Assembly (NCBI GenBank): GCA_902595525.1
Contig: CACJQJ010000001.1
Location: 1-64,000, forward strand
Reading direction: 5' to 3'
From: an uncultured Alphaproteobacteria bacterium
GTDB lineage: Bacteria; Pseudomonadota; Alphaproteobacteria; HIMB59
DNA: 64,000 bases
The number at the start of each line of letters is the position of its first letter. Within the stretch, counting starts at the first letter, position 1. The notes below the pieces were generated by a model. It had not been told where the DNA came from. It saw only the letters and a list, made by a program, of their open reading frames with translations, and made no database searches. This document shows, one piece after another, positions 25,921 through 35,532 of this stretch. The translations under genes and the position numbers were made by a program.

Positions 25921-28900
25921 AAGTTCATCCATTAGAAATTTTCAAAAAAAATAGGCAAAAATTAAAAGATAATTACGTTTATAATGAAAAATATGAACAT
26001 GATAATTGTGGTGTAGGTTTAGTTGCCTCAATAAATGGTGAGTCAAGAAGAGACATAGTCGAAAAAGGTGTTGAGGCACTTAAAGCAGTATTCCATAGAG
26101 GTGCGGTTGATGCTGATGGCAAAACTGGAGATGGCGCTGGTATTATGTTGGAAGTTTCAAATTCTTTCTTCAGTAAACAAGTTTTAAAAATGGGTCACAG
26201 AACAACTAAAAACTCTGTGTTTGGTGTAGGTATGATATTTTTGCCTAAAAGAGATTTTGGAGCCCAAGAAAAATGCAGAGCTATCGTTGAATATGAAATA
26301 ATAAAATCTGGAATGAATCTGTTCGGTTGGAGACAGGTTCCGGTTAACACAGAGATCATTGGTGAAAAAGCCAACTATACCAAACCAGAAATTGAACAAA
26401 TAATTTTTTCACCTAAAGAAACAACACCTGACATCGAAAAGAAACTTTACTTAACAAGGAAAAGGATAGAGAACAAAATCAAAGCACAGAGTATTAACGA
26501 TTTTTATGTTTGCTCTTTGTCGACACAAACAATTGTTTACAAAGGTATGTTTTTAGCTGAACAGCTATCAGAGTTTTACCCAGATTTGCTTGATAATGAA
26601 TTTACATCTAAATTTGCTATTTACCATCAAAGATATTCTACCAACACATTTCCTACATGGTCCTTGGCACAGCCATTTCGAGTTTTAGCTCATAACGGTG
26701 AAATCAATACTCTAAAGGGAAATATAAATTGGATGAGCGCACATGAGCCAAGAATTACACACCCCTTTTTTAACGAGAGAATTAATGATTTGAAACCTGT
26801 ACTCGACCCAGATGCATCTGACTCTGCTTCGCTTGATGCTGCTTTTGAACTTTTTGTTCAAACTGATAGGGACATGCCGATGGCAAAATCAATGATTATT
26901 CCTGAGTCTTGGTCTAATCGTCCTGATTTATCTGATCAATTAAAGGCCATGTATGCTTATTGTAACGCAGTCATTGAGCCATGGGACGGGCCAGCAGCAG
27001 TCTGTGGAAATTTTGGAGATTGGATAATATCTGGTATGGATAGAAACGGATTAAGACCTCTTCGATACATATTAACAGATGACGACTTACTAATCTCAGG
27101 ATCTGAAGTCGGCATGATAAATATAGATGAGAAAAATATAATAAAAAAAGGAAGAGTTGGACCTGGTGAACTAATAGCAGTAAATTATAAAGAGAGTAAG
27201 TTTTATGAAAGCTTTGAATTAAAAGATTTACTCAGTAAACGTAACAACTATTCAGACTGGAACGAAAAAACTATAAAGTTAGATAACATTTTATCTAAAG
27301 ACAAAATTTATGAACCATCAACAGTTGATGAAGAAAATATTTTTCAAATTGCTAAATCATTTAATTTAACATTAGAAACTCTTGATTTAATTTTAGATCC
27401 AATGGTCAAAACAGGATTAGAAGCTGTCGGATCAATGGGAGACGACGCACCACTTAGTGTGCTCACTGAAAGATACCGAGGTCTTCATAGTTTCTTTAAA
27501 CAAAATTTCGCTCAAGTAACAAATCCTCCAATTGATAGCCTTAGGGAACAAGTTGTAATGAGTTTAAAAACTAGGCTTGGAAACCTTGGAAATATTGTAG
27601 AAGAAGACTCTGAGCAGTGTAATTTGGTACTTTTAGAGAGCCCTATATTACTAGATAATGAACTTGATACATTAAAAAGTCATTTATCAAAGTATACAAC
27701 TGAGATTGACTGTTCTTATAAATTAAATGAAGAGACTAATTTTTTAAATGAAATCCAAAGAATTTGTTTTGAGGCTGAACATGCAGTCAGGTCTGGTTCT
27801 CAACATCTAATTATCACTGATAATAATATTAATAAAGACAGAATTGCTTTACCAATGATACTTGCCACAAGCGCTGTTCATAGTTATCTAATAAAAAATA
27901 ATTTAAGGACTTTTACTTCCTTAAACGTCTCCTCTAAAGAGTGTCTTGATGTTCACTACTTTGCAGTACTTATTGGTGTAGGTGCTACTACTGTTAATGC
28001 TTCATCAGTAGAAAAACTTATTTCAAATAGATACAAAAAAAATATTTATCAGAATACTGATTACCCTCAACTAATAAAAAACTTTAAAAAATCTATAGAG
28101 AAAGGACTAAGAAAAATTATCAGTAAAATGGGAATTTCAGTAATCAGTTCGTATCGTGGTGGAAGAAATTTTGAAATAATTGGCTTAAGTAGAAGTATGG
28201 TAGAGAGTTTTTTTCCAGGAATGTCTTCAAGAATTTCTGGTATCGGATTAGACGGTTTAGAAAAAAGAGTAAGGCGACAGCATGAGTTATCATTTAAGTC
28301 TGATAATGTAATTTTAGACATAGGTGGTGAATATAGATTTAGAGCTAATAGTGAAGTGCACGCTTATGAGGGTGTTTCAATACATATGCTTCAAGAAGCT
28401 GTAACTAGAGACTCATATAATCTTTATAAAAAATATACCTCAAGAATTTATGGCTCCAAACCCATTCAAATAAGGGATTTACTTCAATTTAATGAAAGCA
28501 GTAATTCTATAAATTTGGATAATGTAGAGAGCATTTCTGAAATAAGAAAAAGCTTTGTATCTCCTGGAATTTCACTTGGAGCACTTAGCCCTGAGGCTCA
28601 TGAAACTTTAGCTATCGCAATGAACAGAATAGGCTCAAAGTCAGATAGCGGAGAAGGGGGAGAGGATGCAAGAAGATATTCCAAATTAAAAAATGGTGAT
28701 AATCCAAGTTCAGCCATTAAACAAGTTGCAAGTGGAAGATTTGGCGTGACCGCGGAATATTTAAATAACTGCTCAGAATTAGAAATTAAAATTGCTCAAG
28801 GTGCTAAACCTGGAGAGGGTGGTCAATTACCTGGATTTAAGGTCACTGATTTAATTGCTAAATTAAGACATAGCACAAAAGGTGTAACACTTATTAGCCC

Positions 28901-30431
28901 TCCACCACATCATGATATTTATTCTATAGAGGATCTTGCTCAACTTATTTACGATTTAAAACAAATCAATCCAATAGCAAAGGTTTGTGTAAAACTGGTA
29001 GCGCAATCAGGAATAGGAACTGTTGCCGCTGGTGTTGCAAAGGCTAAAGCTGATGTAATTTTAGTTTCGGGACATTCAGGTGGAACAGGGGCAAGCCCTC
29101 AGTCAAGTATTAAGTATGTCGGCCTTCCATGGGAATTGGGAATAAGTGAGGTTCACCAAATTTTAGCTTTGAATGGTCTAAGAGACAAAGTACTACTTAG
29201 AACAGACGGTGGTATCAAAACAGGTAAAGATATTGTTATTGCTGCAATATTAGGAGCTGAGGAGTACGGAATCGGTACAGCTTCATTAGTTGCTATGGGA
29301 TGTATCATGGTCAGACAATGTCACTCAAATACTTGTCCAGTTGGTGTATGTACCCAAGATGAAAAACTTCGTGAAAAATTTGGAGGTACTCCTGAAAAAG
29401 TTGTCAATTTGTTTTCATTTATTGCCGAAGAAGTCAGAGAAATTCTTGCATCTTTAGGTTACAAATCCTTAAAGGACATTATTGGTAAAACAGAATTATT
29501 ATCTCAAATTCATTATGGATCTAGTGATTTAGATAATCTTGATTTAAATCCTATATTAACAAAGATTGATGATGGCAAAATTTATGATTACCATTCAATA
29601 AAAAAACGAAATGAAGTACCTAAAACACTTGACGATCAGTTTGAAAAAGATGGAAAAGACTTTATTAATTCAGGTCAAAAAATTGAATTAACATATAATA
29701 TACAAAATACATTAAGAACAATAGGAACTAAAATTTCATCTATAATTACAAGAAAATATGGGATGAATACCTTATCTGAAGATCATGTCACTCTAAAACT
29801 AAGAGGTTCAGCTGGCCAGTCTTTGGGAGCTTTTGCTGTCAAAGGTCTTACATTAAAAGTGTTTGGTGATGCTAATGACTACGTGGGCAAAGGTCTTTCT
29901 GGAGGAAAGATTATCGTTCAGCCAAGAAATTCATTTACTCAACCTAGTCATGAAAATGTGATTATTGGAAATGTTACCCTTTATGGAGCCACTGATGGAA
30001 GGTTATATGCTTCTGGTCAAGCAGGTGACAGATTTTGTGTCAGAAATTCAGGTGCATTAGCAATAGTCGAAGGATGTGGTGCTAATGGCTGTGAGTACAT
30101 GACAGGTGGGTCTGCAATTATTTTAGGAGATGTTGGTGATAACTTTGGTGCTGGTATGACTGGTGGTTCTGCTTTTATTTATTCCGAACAAAAAAATATT
30201 TCTGATTTGATGAATATGGAAACGATAGGACTTTATGAAATAGATAACAAAGATTGGAAAAACCACCTTCTAGATCTTTTAAGAGATTTCTACAAAGAGA
30301 CTAAATCAAAAAGAGCAGAGTTTATTATTGAAAATTATGACTCTGAAGTCAAAAAATTTGCTCATGTCGTTCCTGATGAAGTGATTGATAAACTAGGATT
30401 TCCAGTCACAAAAAAATCAAAAATAGCTTAA
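25917..30431 (+). CDS. gltB: Glutamate synthase (NADPH) large subunit
   Basis: A 1504-residue enzyme making two glutamates from glutamine and 2-oxoglutarate. The N-terminal glutaminase nucleophile is Cys31 in YEHDNCGVGLVA, so a propeptide of about 30 residues must be removed. The central domain is followed by the FMN barrel with GEGGEDARRYS and SGHSGGTGASPQSSIKYVGL. The 3Fe-4S cysteines are in CIMVRQCHSNTCPVGVC near residue 1130, and the C-terminal GXGXG beta-helix repeats (for example GADDGRLYASGQ-type turns) are visible near 1290-1420. It is the main ammonia-assimilation route together with glutamine synthetase, which is not seen here. Its stop shares TTAA with the convergent hydrolase gene. 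Confidence 0.97.
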   Translation: MKVHPLEIFKKNRQKLKDNYVYNEKYEHDNCGVGLVASINGESRRDIVEKGVEALKAVFHRGAVDADGKTGDGAGIMLEVSNSFFSKQVLKMGHRTTKNSVFGVGMIFLPKRDFGAQEKCRAIVEYEIIKSGMNLFGWRQVPVNTEIIGEKANYTKPEIEQIIFSPKETTPDIEKKLYLTRKRIENKIKAQSINDFYVCSLSTQTIVYKGMFLAEQLSEFYPDLLDNEFTSKFAIYHQRYSTNTFPTWSLAQPFRVLAHNGEINTLKGNINWMSAHEPRITHPFFNERINDLKPVLDPDASDSASLDAAFELFVQTDRDMPMAKSMIIPESWSNRPDLSDQLKAMYAYCNAVIEPWDGPAAVCGNFGDWIISGMDRNGLRPLRYILTDDDLLISGSEVGMINIDEKNIIKKGRVGPGELIAVNYKESKFYESFELKDLLSKRNNYSDWNEKTIKLDNILSKDKIYEPSTVDEENIFQIAKSFNLTLETLDLILDPMVKTGLEAVGSMGDDAPLSVLTERYRGLHSFFKQNFAQVTNPPIDSLREQVVMSLKTRLGNLGNIVEEDSEQCNLVLLESPILLDNELDTLKSHLSKYTTEIDCSYKLNEETNFLNEIQRICFEAEHAVRSGSQHLIITDNNINKDRIALPMILATSAVHSYLIKNNLRTFTSLNVSSKECLDVHYFAVLIGVGATTVNASSVEKLISNRYKKNIYQNTDYPQLIKNFKKSIEKGLRKIISKMGISVISSYRGGRNFEIIGLSRSMVESFFPGMSSRISGIGLDGLEKRVRRQHELSFKSDNVILDIGGEYRFRANSEVHAYEGVSIHMLQEAVTRDSYNLYKKYTSRIYGSKPIQIRDLLQFNESSNSINLDNVESISEIRKSFVSPGISLGALSPEAHETLAIAMNRIGSKSDSGEGGEDARRYSKLKNGDNPSSAIKQVASGRFGVTAEYLNNCSELEIKIAQGAKPGEGGQLPGFKVTDLIAKLRHSTKGVTLISPPPHHDIYSIEDLAQLIYDLKQINPIAKVCVKLVAQSGIGTVAAGVAKAKADVILVSGHSGGTGASPQSSIKYVGLPWELGISEVHQILALNGLRDKVLLRTDGGIKTGKDIVIAAILGAEEYGIGTASLVAMGCIMVRQCHSNTCPVGVCTQDEKLREKFGGTPEKVVNLFSFIAEEVREILASLGYKSLKDIIGKTELLSQIHYGSSDLDNLDLNPILTKIDDGKIYDYHSIKKRNEVPKTLDDQFEKDGKDFINSGQKIELTYNIQNTLRTIGTKISSIITRKYGMNTLSEDHVTLKLRGSAGQSLGAFAVKGLTLKVFGDANDYVGKGLSGGKIIVQPRNSFTQPSHENVIIGNVTLYGATDGRLYASGQAGDRFCVRNSGALAIVEGCGANGCEYMTGGSAIILGDVGDNFGAGMTGGSAFIYSEQKNISDLMNMETIGLYEIDNKDWKNHLLDLLRDFYKETKSKRAEFIIENYDSEVKKFAHVVPDEVIDKLGFPVTKKSKIA

Positions 30432-31153
30432 ATAAATTTAGATAGAGTTATTAAACTCTCTTTATCAGATAGGCTATGATCTGCATGTTTAATTAAAATA
30501 TTTTTAAAGTTTTTAAATTTTTTACTAAAATTGAAACTATCATTATATACATATGGAACAGCTTTGTCTTGGCCCCCGTGAAGGAAAATAGTTTCTCCTA
30601 AAAAATTACCCTTAATATTTTTAATAAGATATTTTTTACTTCTTTTAAATAGTGCGGGAGAATAATAATACGCAAAATCAGAACTAACCTTTTGTTTAAC
30701 GATCTTATTGTTTTTAATTTTATTTTTTTGATGAGTATTGAAATTTTTCCAAATTAACTTTGTAGTAAAATCTGGTGCAGGAGCAATGCCTATAAGTTTT
30801 GTAACTTTTCTTGGATTAATCAAAGCATATACGATCGCAACCCATCCACCCATACTACTACCAACTAGAATGCAATTCTTTATTTTTAAGTATTTTATAA
30901 TATTGACTAAATCATTATACCAATCACTAATACCAAAGTTAGTGAATTTACCGCTAGATCTTCCATGCCCTTGAAAGTCGAAACACAAATATGAAATTTT
31001 ATTTTTTTTGCAATAATTATTTAAAAAATTAGACTTTTTACCATCCTTATTTGACAATAAACCATGTAAAAAAATCAGAGTTTTTTTACTTCTTTTGTAA
31101 TATCTATAAGATATTTTAACATCATCTTTTTTATAAAAGCTTAGTTTTGACAC
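30428..31153 (-). CDS. Alpha/beta hydrolase, unknown substrate
   Basis: A 241-residue alpha/beta-hydrolase fold protein. The oxyanion segment is FLHGLLSNKDG, followed by FDFQGHGRS, the nucleophile elbow VGSSMGGW (Ser near residue 95), a candidate acid in HGGQDKAVPY, and the catalytic histidine in HADHSLSD. The start appears to be a GTG at 31153, which overlaps the TTG start of the divergent glycosyltransferase by 7 bases. The short-chain acylaminopeptidase/esterase-like look does not fix a substrate. Confidence 0.85.
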   Translation of the reverse strand: MSKLSFYKKDDVKISYRYYKRSKKTLIFLHGLLSNKDGKKSNFLNNYCKKNKISYLCFDFQGHGRSSGKFTNFGISDWYNDLVNIIKYLKIKNCILVGSSMGGWVAIVYALINPRKVTKLIGIAPAPDFTTKLIWKNFNTHQKNKIKNNKIVKQKVSSDFAYYYSPALFKRSKKYLIKNIKGNFLGETIFLHGGQDKAVPYVYNDSFNFSKKFKNFKNILIKHADHSLSDKESLITLSKFI

Positions 31154-32241
31154 AGATTAAAAATACAAAAAAAATAACTTGTTTACAAATTATTCCAACC
31201 ATGGGTATTGGAGGTATTGAGACTGGTGTAAGAGATATTGCAAATTACCTTAATAAAAAAAAAATTGATAACTATATTTTATGTGAAAGCAGCAACAAAA
31301 ATTTAAATATTAAAGGTCTAAAAATAATAAAATTAGATAATTTAAAATTTAAAAACATTTTCGATCAAAACAAAATCAAAATGCAAATAAAACAATTAAT
31401 AAGAAAAAAAAGAATAAATTTAGTTCATATATCTTCAAGGGCACCAGCTTTTTTTCTAATTAACTACATCAAAAATTTAAATACAAAAGTTGTTACAAGT
31501 GTTCACAACAAATATGAGTCTAAATCATTTTTAAAAGATTGGTATAACAGTTTTTTATTGAAGGGCGATGCTATAATTTTTAACTCAAATTTTGTAAAAA
31601 AAACATATGAGAATTATTTAAATGATAAAACTAAACTACACGTTATTCCAAGAGGTGTAGACACCAATTACTTTTCACCATCGAAAAAAAAACCTATCGG
31701 TAAAAATATTTTTATACCCTCAAGGATTTCAAGTTGGAAGGGGCATGAATTATTACTGAATTACTTCTCATTATTACAGCAAAAGTACAAAGACACATTT
31801 AATATTCACCTAGTATCTTTAAATAAAAGTAAAGAAGAAAAAAAAATACAATTACTAATCAATAAATTAAATATATCTAAAAAAATAATAATTCATAAAC
31901 CCACATTAGATATCAAAAATCTGTATCAAGGAGCATACTTGGTTGTAAATATCTCTAAAAGACCTGAAGGGTTTGGTAGAACTGTTTCTGAGGCATTATC
32001 CTTATCTAAAGTTGTAATAGCCCCCAATCAGGGCGGGACTAAAGAGCAACTTTTCAATTTTAATAAAAATTTGTTATTTGATGTAAATTCTTTTCAATCT
32101 TTCAAAAAAACTTTTAAATATGCTCTAAAAAATTATGATGCAATATCAAAAAAAGGAAGATCCTATGTAAAAAAAAATTATTCATCTGATCTCATGTGTA
32201 GAAAAACTCTAGACGTTTATAATCATTTAGTTAATTTATGA
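31147..32241 (+). CDS. Glycosyltransferase family 4 protein
   Basis: A 364-residue GT-B glycosyltransferase. The N-terminal domain opens with LQIIPTMGIGGIETGV and the C-terminal donor-binding domain has FIPSRISSWKGHELLL and the EX7E-like segment RPEGFGRTVSEALSLSKVVIAPNQGG. It probably adds a sugar to LPS core or another surface glycan. The start is a TTG at 31147; no ATG lies upstream of the conserved first strand, and the internal ATG of PTMGIGG is within it. The stop overlaps the next gene by 4 bases (ATGA). Confidence 0.85.
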   Translation: MTQIKNTKKITCLQIIPTMGIGGIETGVRDIANYLNKKKIDNYILCESSNKNLNIKGLKIIKLDNLKFKNIFDQNKIKMQIKQLIRKKRINLVHISSRAPAFFLINYIKNLNTKVVTSVHNKYESKSFLKDWYNSFLLKGDAIIFNSNFVKKTYENYLNDKTKLHVIPRGVDTNYFSPSKKKPIGKNIFIPSRISSWKGHELLLNYFSLLQQKYKDTFNIHLVSLNKSKEEKKIQLLINKLNISKKIIIHKPTLDIKNLYQGAYLVVNISKRPEGFGRTVSEALSLSKVVIAPNQGGTKEQLFNFNKNLLFDVNSFQSFKKTFKYALKNYDAISKKGRSYVKKNYSSDLMCRKTLDVYNHLVNL

Positions 32242-33146
32242 ATATTCTAGTTATTAAACATGGATCACTTGGTGATTTGGTCTTATCATTTGGCGCTATT
32301 AAAACACTAAGAGATAACTATCCGCACTCCAAAATATACTTACTTACTCAATCTAACTATAAACAAATTTTTAAAAACTTACCTTATGTTAACGAAATTT
32401 TAGTTGATAATAGGATATCAATTTTCCCATCAGTAAAAAATATTTTGAAGAAAGTTAAAGAAAAAGAAATAGATTTATTAATTGATTTACAAAATTCAAA
32501 TAGGACAGAAATTTATAATTTGTTTATTAAGATATTTACAAGATGTAAAATCTTATCTGCAAGAAAATTTTCGGATTATAGTTATAGGCAAAAAAAACTT
32601 GGTGTTCAACACATCACTAAAAATCATCAAGAGCAATTAAAATATTTAGAAATAAGTAACTACTTACAGCCCGATTTAAATTGGATGCTTAAAGGTAATA
32701 CAATACAATCAAAAAAAGTAATTTTTATTCCAGGAACATCTAAATCTGGAGAATATAAAAAATGGCCTTCAGATAAATATGCTCAAGTGGCTAAGTATTT
32801 AGTTAGTAGAAACTATGAAATTTATCTGACAGGCTCTAATTTGGATTTAAATACAATTAATGAAATAATTAAATTATGTCCAGAGTCTAAAAATAAAATT
32901 AATGAGTCAAAGATTGAGGATTTTTATCAATTATGCTTATCGTCTGAGTTAATCCTTACAAATGATACGGGGCCAGCTCACATCGCCGGTCTTACAAATA
33001 AAAACGTGATTTGGATAGCAAATGACAACAAAATTTCACGCTCATGTTATCCACTTGGTGATAATTTACATAAGATTACAGCATCTAACGTAAAAAATAT
33101 TAGTGTTAACAGTATTATTAATAAAATAGATCAAATATTAAAATAA
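32238..33146 (+). CDS. Glycosyltransferase family 9 (heptosyltransferase-like) protein
   Basis: A 302-residue GT9-family protein. N-terminal ILVIKHGSLGDLVLSFGAIK and C-terminal FIPGTSKSGEYKKWPSDKY and LTNDTGPAHIAGL are the family blocks (KxGxxGD, and the TNDTGPxH donor site). It is likely to add heptose or a related sugar to the LPS inner core. It is coupled to the GT4 gene by a 4-base overlap. A second, more diverged GT9 gene lies at 40636-41613. Confidence 0.9.
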   Translation: MNILVIKHGSLGDLVLSFGAIKTLRDNYPHSKIYLLTQSNYKQIFKNLPYVNEILVDNRISIFPSVKNILKKVKEKEIDLLIDLQNSNRTEIYNLFIKIFTRCKILSARKFSDYSYRQKKLGVQHITKNHQEQLKYLEISNYLQPDLNWMLKGNTIQSKKVIFIPGTSKSGEYKKWPSDKYAQVAKYLVSRNYEIYLTGSNLDLNTINEIIKLCPESKNKINESKIEDFYQLCLSSELILTNDTGPAHIAGLTNKNVIWIANDNKISRSCYPLGDNLHKITASNVKNISVNSIINKIDQILK

Positions 33147-33257
33147 TTTATATTTACAATTGATTTATCTTTGCTAATAATCCTAGGATGATTTTATATA
33201 ATCAAATACTAGGGCATATATAATTGCAAATTTTCTTTTTTTTCCTTTACACATAAT
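33147..33257 (+). promoter_or_regulatory. infC upstream region
   Basis: A 111-base AT-rich stretch preceding the translation block infC-rpmI-rplT-pheS-pheT-lepA. A possible interrupted hairpin joins CCTAG (33182-33186) to CTAGG (33209-33213), with an inner GATT/AATC pair. It may hold the promoter of the block, but no clear -35/-10 pair stands out and no Shine-Dalgarno sequence is visible before infC. Confidence 0.3.
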
Positions 33258-33806
33258 ATTTTGAATAAACCCTTCCAAAGAAATAATAATTTTCGTGGCA
33301 AAAAAGATCTTCACAAGATAAATAATTTTATTTCTGCAGCTGACGTAAGAGTTATTTTAGATGATGGGGAGCAATTAGGAGTCATGAAAAAAAATGAAGC
33401 CATAGACATAGCAAAAGGCAGAGGTATGGATTTAGTTGAAATAGCTCCAAATAATAACCCTCCAGTTTGTAAAATAGTTGACTATGGAAAATTTAAGTAT
33501 CAAGAACAGAAGAAAAAAAACGAAGCAAAAAAGAAACAAAAAGTAATTGAAACTAAAGAGCTTAAAATTAGACCTGGTACTGGAGAACACGACTACCAAG
33601 TTAAAATAAGAAATGCTCAGAAGTTTTTAAAAGAGGGAAACAGAGTTAAATTTAGCTTGAGATTTAAGGGTAGAGAAATGGAACATTCTAATTTAGGTAT
33701 TGATATGCTTAAAAGAGTAAAAACCGATTTGGGAGAGCTTATCAGAGTTGAAATGGAACCTAAAATTGAAGGAAGACAAGCTTTCCTCGTAGTTGCACCC
33801 AAATAA
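33258..33806 (+). CDS. infC: Translation initiation factor IF-3
   Basis: About 182 residues with the IF3 N-terminal domain (ISAADVRVILDDGEQLGVM), the lysine-rich linker helix (FKYQEQKKKNEAKKKQK) and the C-terminal domain (RPGTGEHDYQVKIRNAQKFL, RFKGREMEH). IF-3 checks start-codon pairing on the 30S subunit. Two candidate starts sit side by side: ATT at 33258 and TTG at 33261. ATT is the well-known autoregulatory start of infC in many bacteria, so I chose it. rpmI and rplT follow, as usual. Confidence 0.93.
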   Translation: MLNKPFQRNNNFRGKKDLHKINNFISAADVRVILDDGEQLGVMKKNEAIDIAKGRGMDLVEIAPNNNPPVCKIVDYGKFKYQEQKKKNEAKKKQKVIETKELKIRPGTGEHDYQVKIRNAQKFLKEGNRVKFSLRFKGREMEHSNLGIDMLKRVKTDLGELIRVEMEPKIEGRQAFLVVAPK

Positions 33807-33898
33807 ATTATATGATACTTAATTGATCTCAGTTAGTCGAAGGGGCTTTTAAAAGGGTATGCCTTAAGACTTTATTAAATTACTCAAAAGGAGATAAA
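33807..33898 (+). promoter_or_regulatory. infC-rpmI intergenic leader with possible structure and strong RBS
   Basis: A 92-base gap, long for this genome, between infC and rpmI. It contains GGGGCTTTTAAAAGGG with the 10-base palindrome CTTTTAAAAG, and flanking AAGG/CCTT pairs that could close a hairpin. The end carries a strong ribosome site AAGGAG at 33888-33893, five bases before the rpmI ATG. L20 represses this operon through leader RNA in other bacteria, so a structured leader is plausible but unproven. Confidence 0.35.
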
Positions 33899-34099
33899 AT
33901 GCCCAAACTAAAAACAAAAAGTAGCGTAAAAAAACGCTTCAAAACATCCTCATCAGGAAAATTAATTGTCGGTAACGTTGGTAAACGCCATGGCATGTCT
34001 AAAAGAACAAACTCTTTTATCAGAAATTCTAAAGGTACTAGGGTCTTATCAAAATCTGCATCAATAATAATTGGGTCAATGATGCCATACTCAAAATAG
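33899..34099 (+). CDS. rpmI: 50S ribosomal protein L35
   Basis: A 66-residue, very basic protein matching L35: [20 protein letters not shown] at the start, then [21 protein letters not shown]. It is part of the large subunit. The ribosome site AAGGAG is well placed. rplT follows after 16 bases, with its own AAGGAG at 34103-34108, the standard infC-rpmI-rplT order. Confidence 0.97.
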   Translation: MPKLKTKSSVKKRFKTSSSGKLIVGNVGKRHGMSKRTNSFIRNSKGTRVLSKSASIIIGSMMPYSK

Positions 34100-34115
34100 G
34101 TAAAGGAGAGATATT

Positions 34116-34475
34116 ATGCCAAGAGTTAAAAGAGGAGTTACAGCAAGAGCTAAACATAAAAAAGTTTTTGAATTTACAAAAGGTCATCGTGGTAGAAGAA
34201 AAAATGTTTATCGAGTAGCAACACAAAGCATGGATAAAGCACTTCAATATGCTTATCGCGATAGAAGAAATAAGAAAAGAGATTTTAGAGGTTTATGGAT
34301 CCAAAGAATTAACGCTGGTGTAAGAGAACATGGTCTAACTTATGCAAAGTTTATTGATGGACTAAAAAAAGCGAACATTGAAATTAATAGAAAAATTCTC
34401 TCTGAGATTGCATTTCATGAACCAGCTGCTTTTAAATCAATAGTTGAGAAAGCTAAGGCTAATTTAGCCACCTAA
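34116..34475 (+). CDS. rplT: 50S ribosomal protein L20
   Basis: A 119-residue protein with the L20 signature [19 protein letters not shown] opening (here [18 protein letters not shown]), [16 protein letters not shown] and [20 protein letters not shown]. It binds 23S rRNA early in 50S assembly and in other bacteria represses its own operon. A good ribosome site lies 7 bases before the ATG. pheS follows after 7 bases. Confidence 0.97.
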   Translation: MPRVKRGVTARAKHKKVFEFTKGHRGRRKNVYRVATQSMDKALQYAYRDRRNKKRDFRGLWIQRINAGVREHGLTYAKFIDGLKKANIEINRKILSEIAFHEPAAFKSIVEKAKANLAT

Positions 34476-34482
34476 ATTAAAA

Positions 34483-35532
34483 ATGGACATTAAAAAAGTC
34501 CTTAATGAAGCTACAAAACAGATAGAGCGATGCTCTAGTCAACAAGAATTACAAAATGTCAAAGTAGCTTATTTAGGAAAAAAAGGAAAAATAACTGAGT
34601 TACTTAAAAGTCTTAAAGATTTATCATTAGAGGAAAAAAAGTCCACTGGTGCTAAATTAAATTCATTGAGAACGGATATTGATGATCTTTTTAAAAATAA
34701 ATTTAATGTTTTAAAAGTTAAAGAAATAAATTCTAAATTAAAAAATGAATTTCTTGATATAAGTTTTCCTCCACCAAATTCAATTCCCTCTAAGGCCCAT
34801 CCGATATCAAAAACTTTTGATGAGGTCATAAGTATTTTTGGATCAATGGGTTACTCTGTAGCTGAAGGCCCAGATATTGAGACTGATTATTTTAATTTTT
34901 CTGCACTCAATATACCTGAAAATCACCCTGCTCGAGAAATGCAAGATACATTCTATATAGATGACACAGATAAAGATAATAAACCATATGTTCTAAGAAC
35001 ACATACAAGTCCAGTTCAAATTAGAACTTTATTAAATGAAAAACCCCCAGTTAAAATAATTGCTCCTGGTAGGACTTATAGATGTGACTCGGACTCTACG
35101 CATTCTCCAATGTTTCATCAAGTTGAGGGTTTGTTTATTAATGATAATACAAACATGGGTGACTTAAAAGGAACTTTGATTGAATTTTGTAAACAATTTT
35201 TTAATGTACAAAATTTAAAGGTAAGGTTTCGACCTAGTTATTTTCCTTTCACAGAACCTTCTGCTGAAATGGATATCGCTTATGAGATTGTCAACAACAA
35301 GATCCACCTAGGCACAGGCGATCTTTGGCTTGAAATTTTAGGATGTGGAATGGTAAATCCAACAGTTTTAGAAAATTGCAATGTGGATACAAAAATTTAT
35401 CAAGGTTTTGCTTTTGGAATGGGATTAGACAGAATTACAATGTTAAAATATGGATTAACAGATATCAGGTCATTTTTTAGCGGAAATTTAAATTGGATTG
35501 CTAACAACGGTTTTAGCATAGGAGATTATTAG
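34483..35532 (+). CDS. pheS: Phenylalanine--tRNA ligase alpha subunit
   Basis: A 349-residue class II aminoacyl-tRNA synthetase catalytic subunit. The N-terminal coiled-coil (about residues 1-85) binds tRNA. The class II motifs are HPISKTFDEVISIFGSMG (motif 1 area), the motif 2 block TYRCDSDSTHSPMFHQVEGL near 200-220, and GFAFGMGLDRITML (motif 3) near 307-320. The stop overlaps the GTG start of pheT. Confidence 0.97.
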   Translation: MDIKKVLNEATKQIERCSSQQELQNVKVAYLGKKGKITELLKSLKDLSLEEKKSTGAKLNSLRTDIDDLFKNKFNVLKVKEINSKLKNEFLDISFPPPNSIPSKAHPISKTFDEVISIFGSMGYSVAEGPDIETDYFNFSALNIPENHPAREMQDTFYIDDTDKDNKPYVLRTHTSPVQIRTLLNEKPPVKIIAPGRTYRCDSDSTHSPMFHQVEGLFINDNTNMGDLKGTLIEFCKQFFNVQNLKVRFRPSYFPFTEPSAEMDIAYEIVNNKIHLGTGDLWLEILGCGMVNPTVLENCNVDTKIYQGFAFGMGLDRITMLKYGLTDIRSFFSGNLNWIANNGFSIGDY

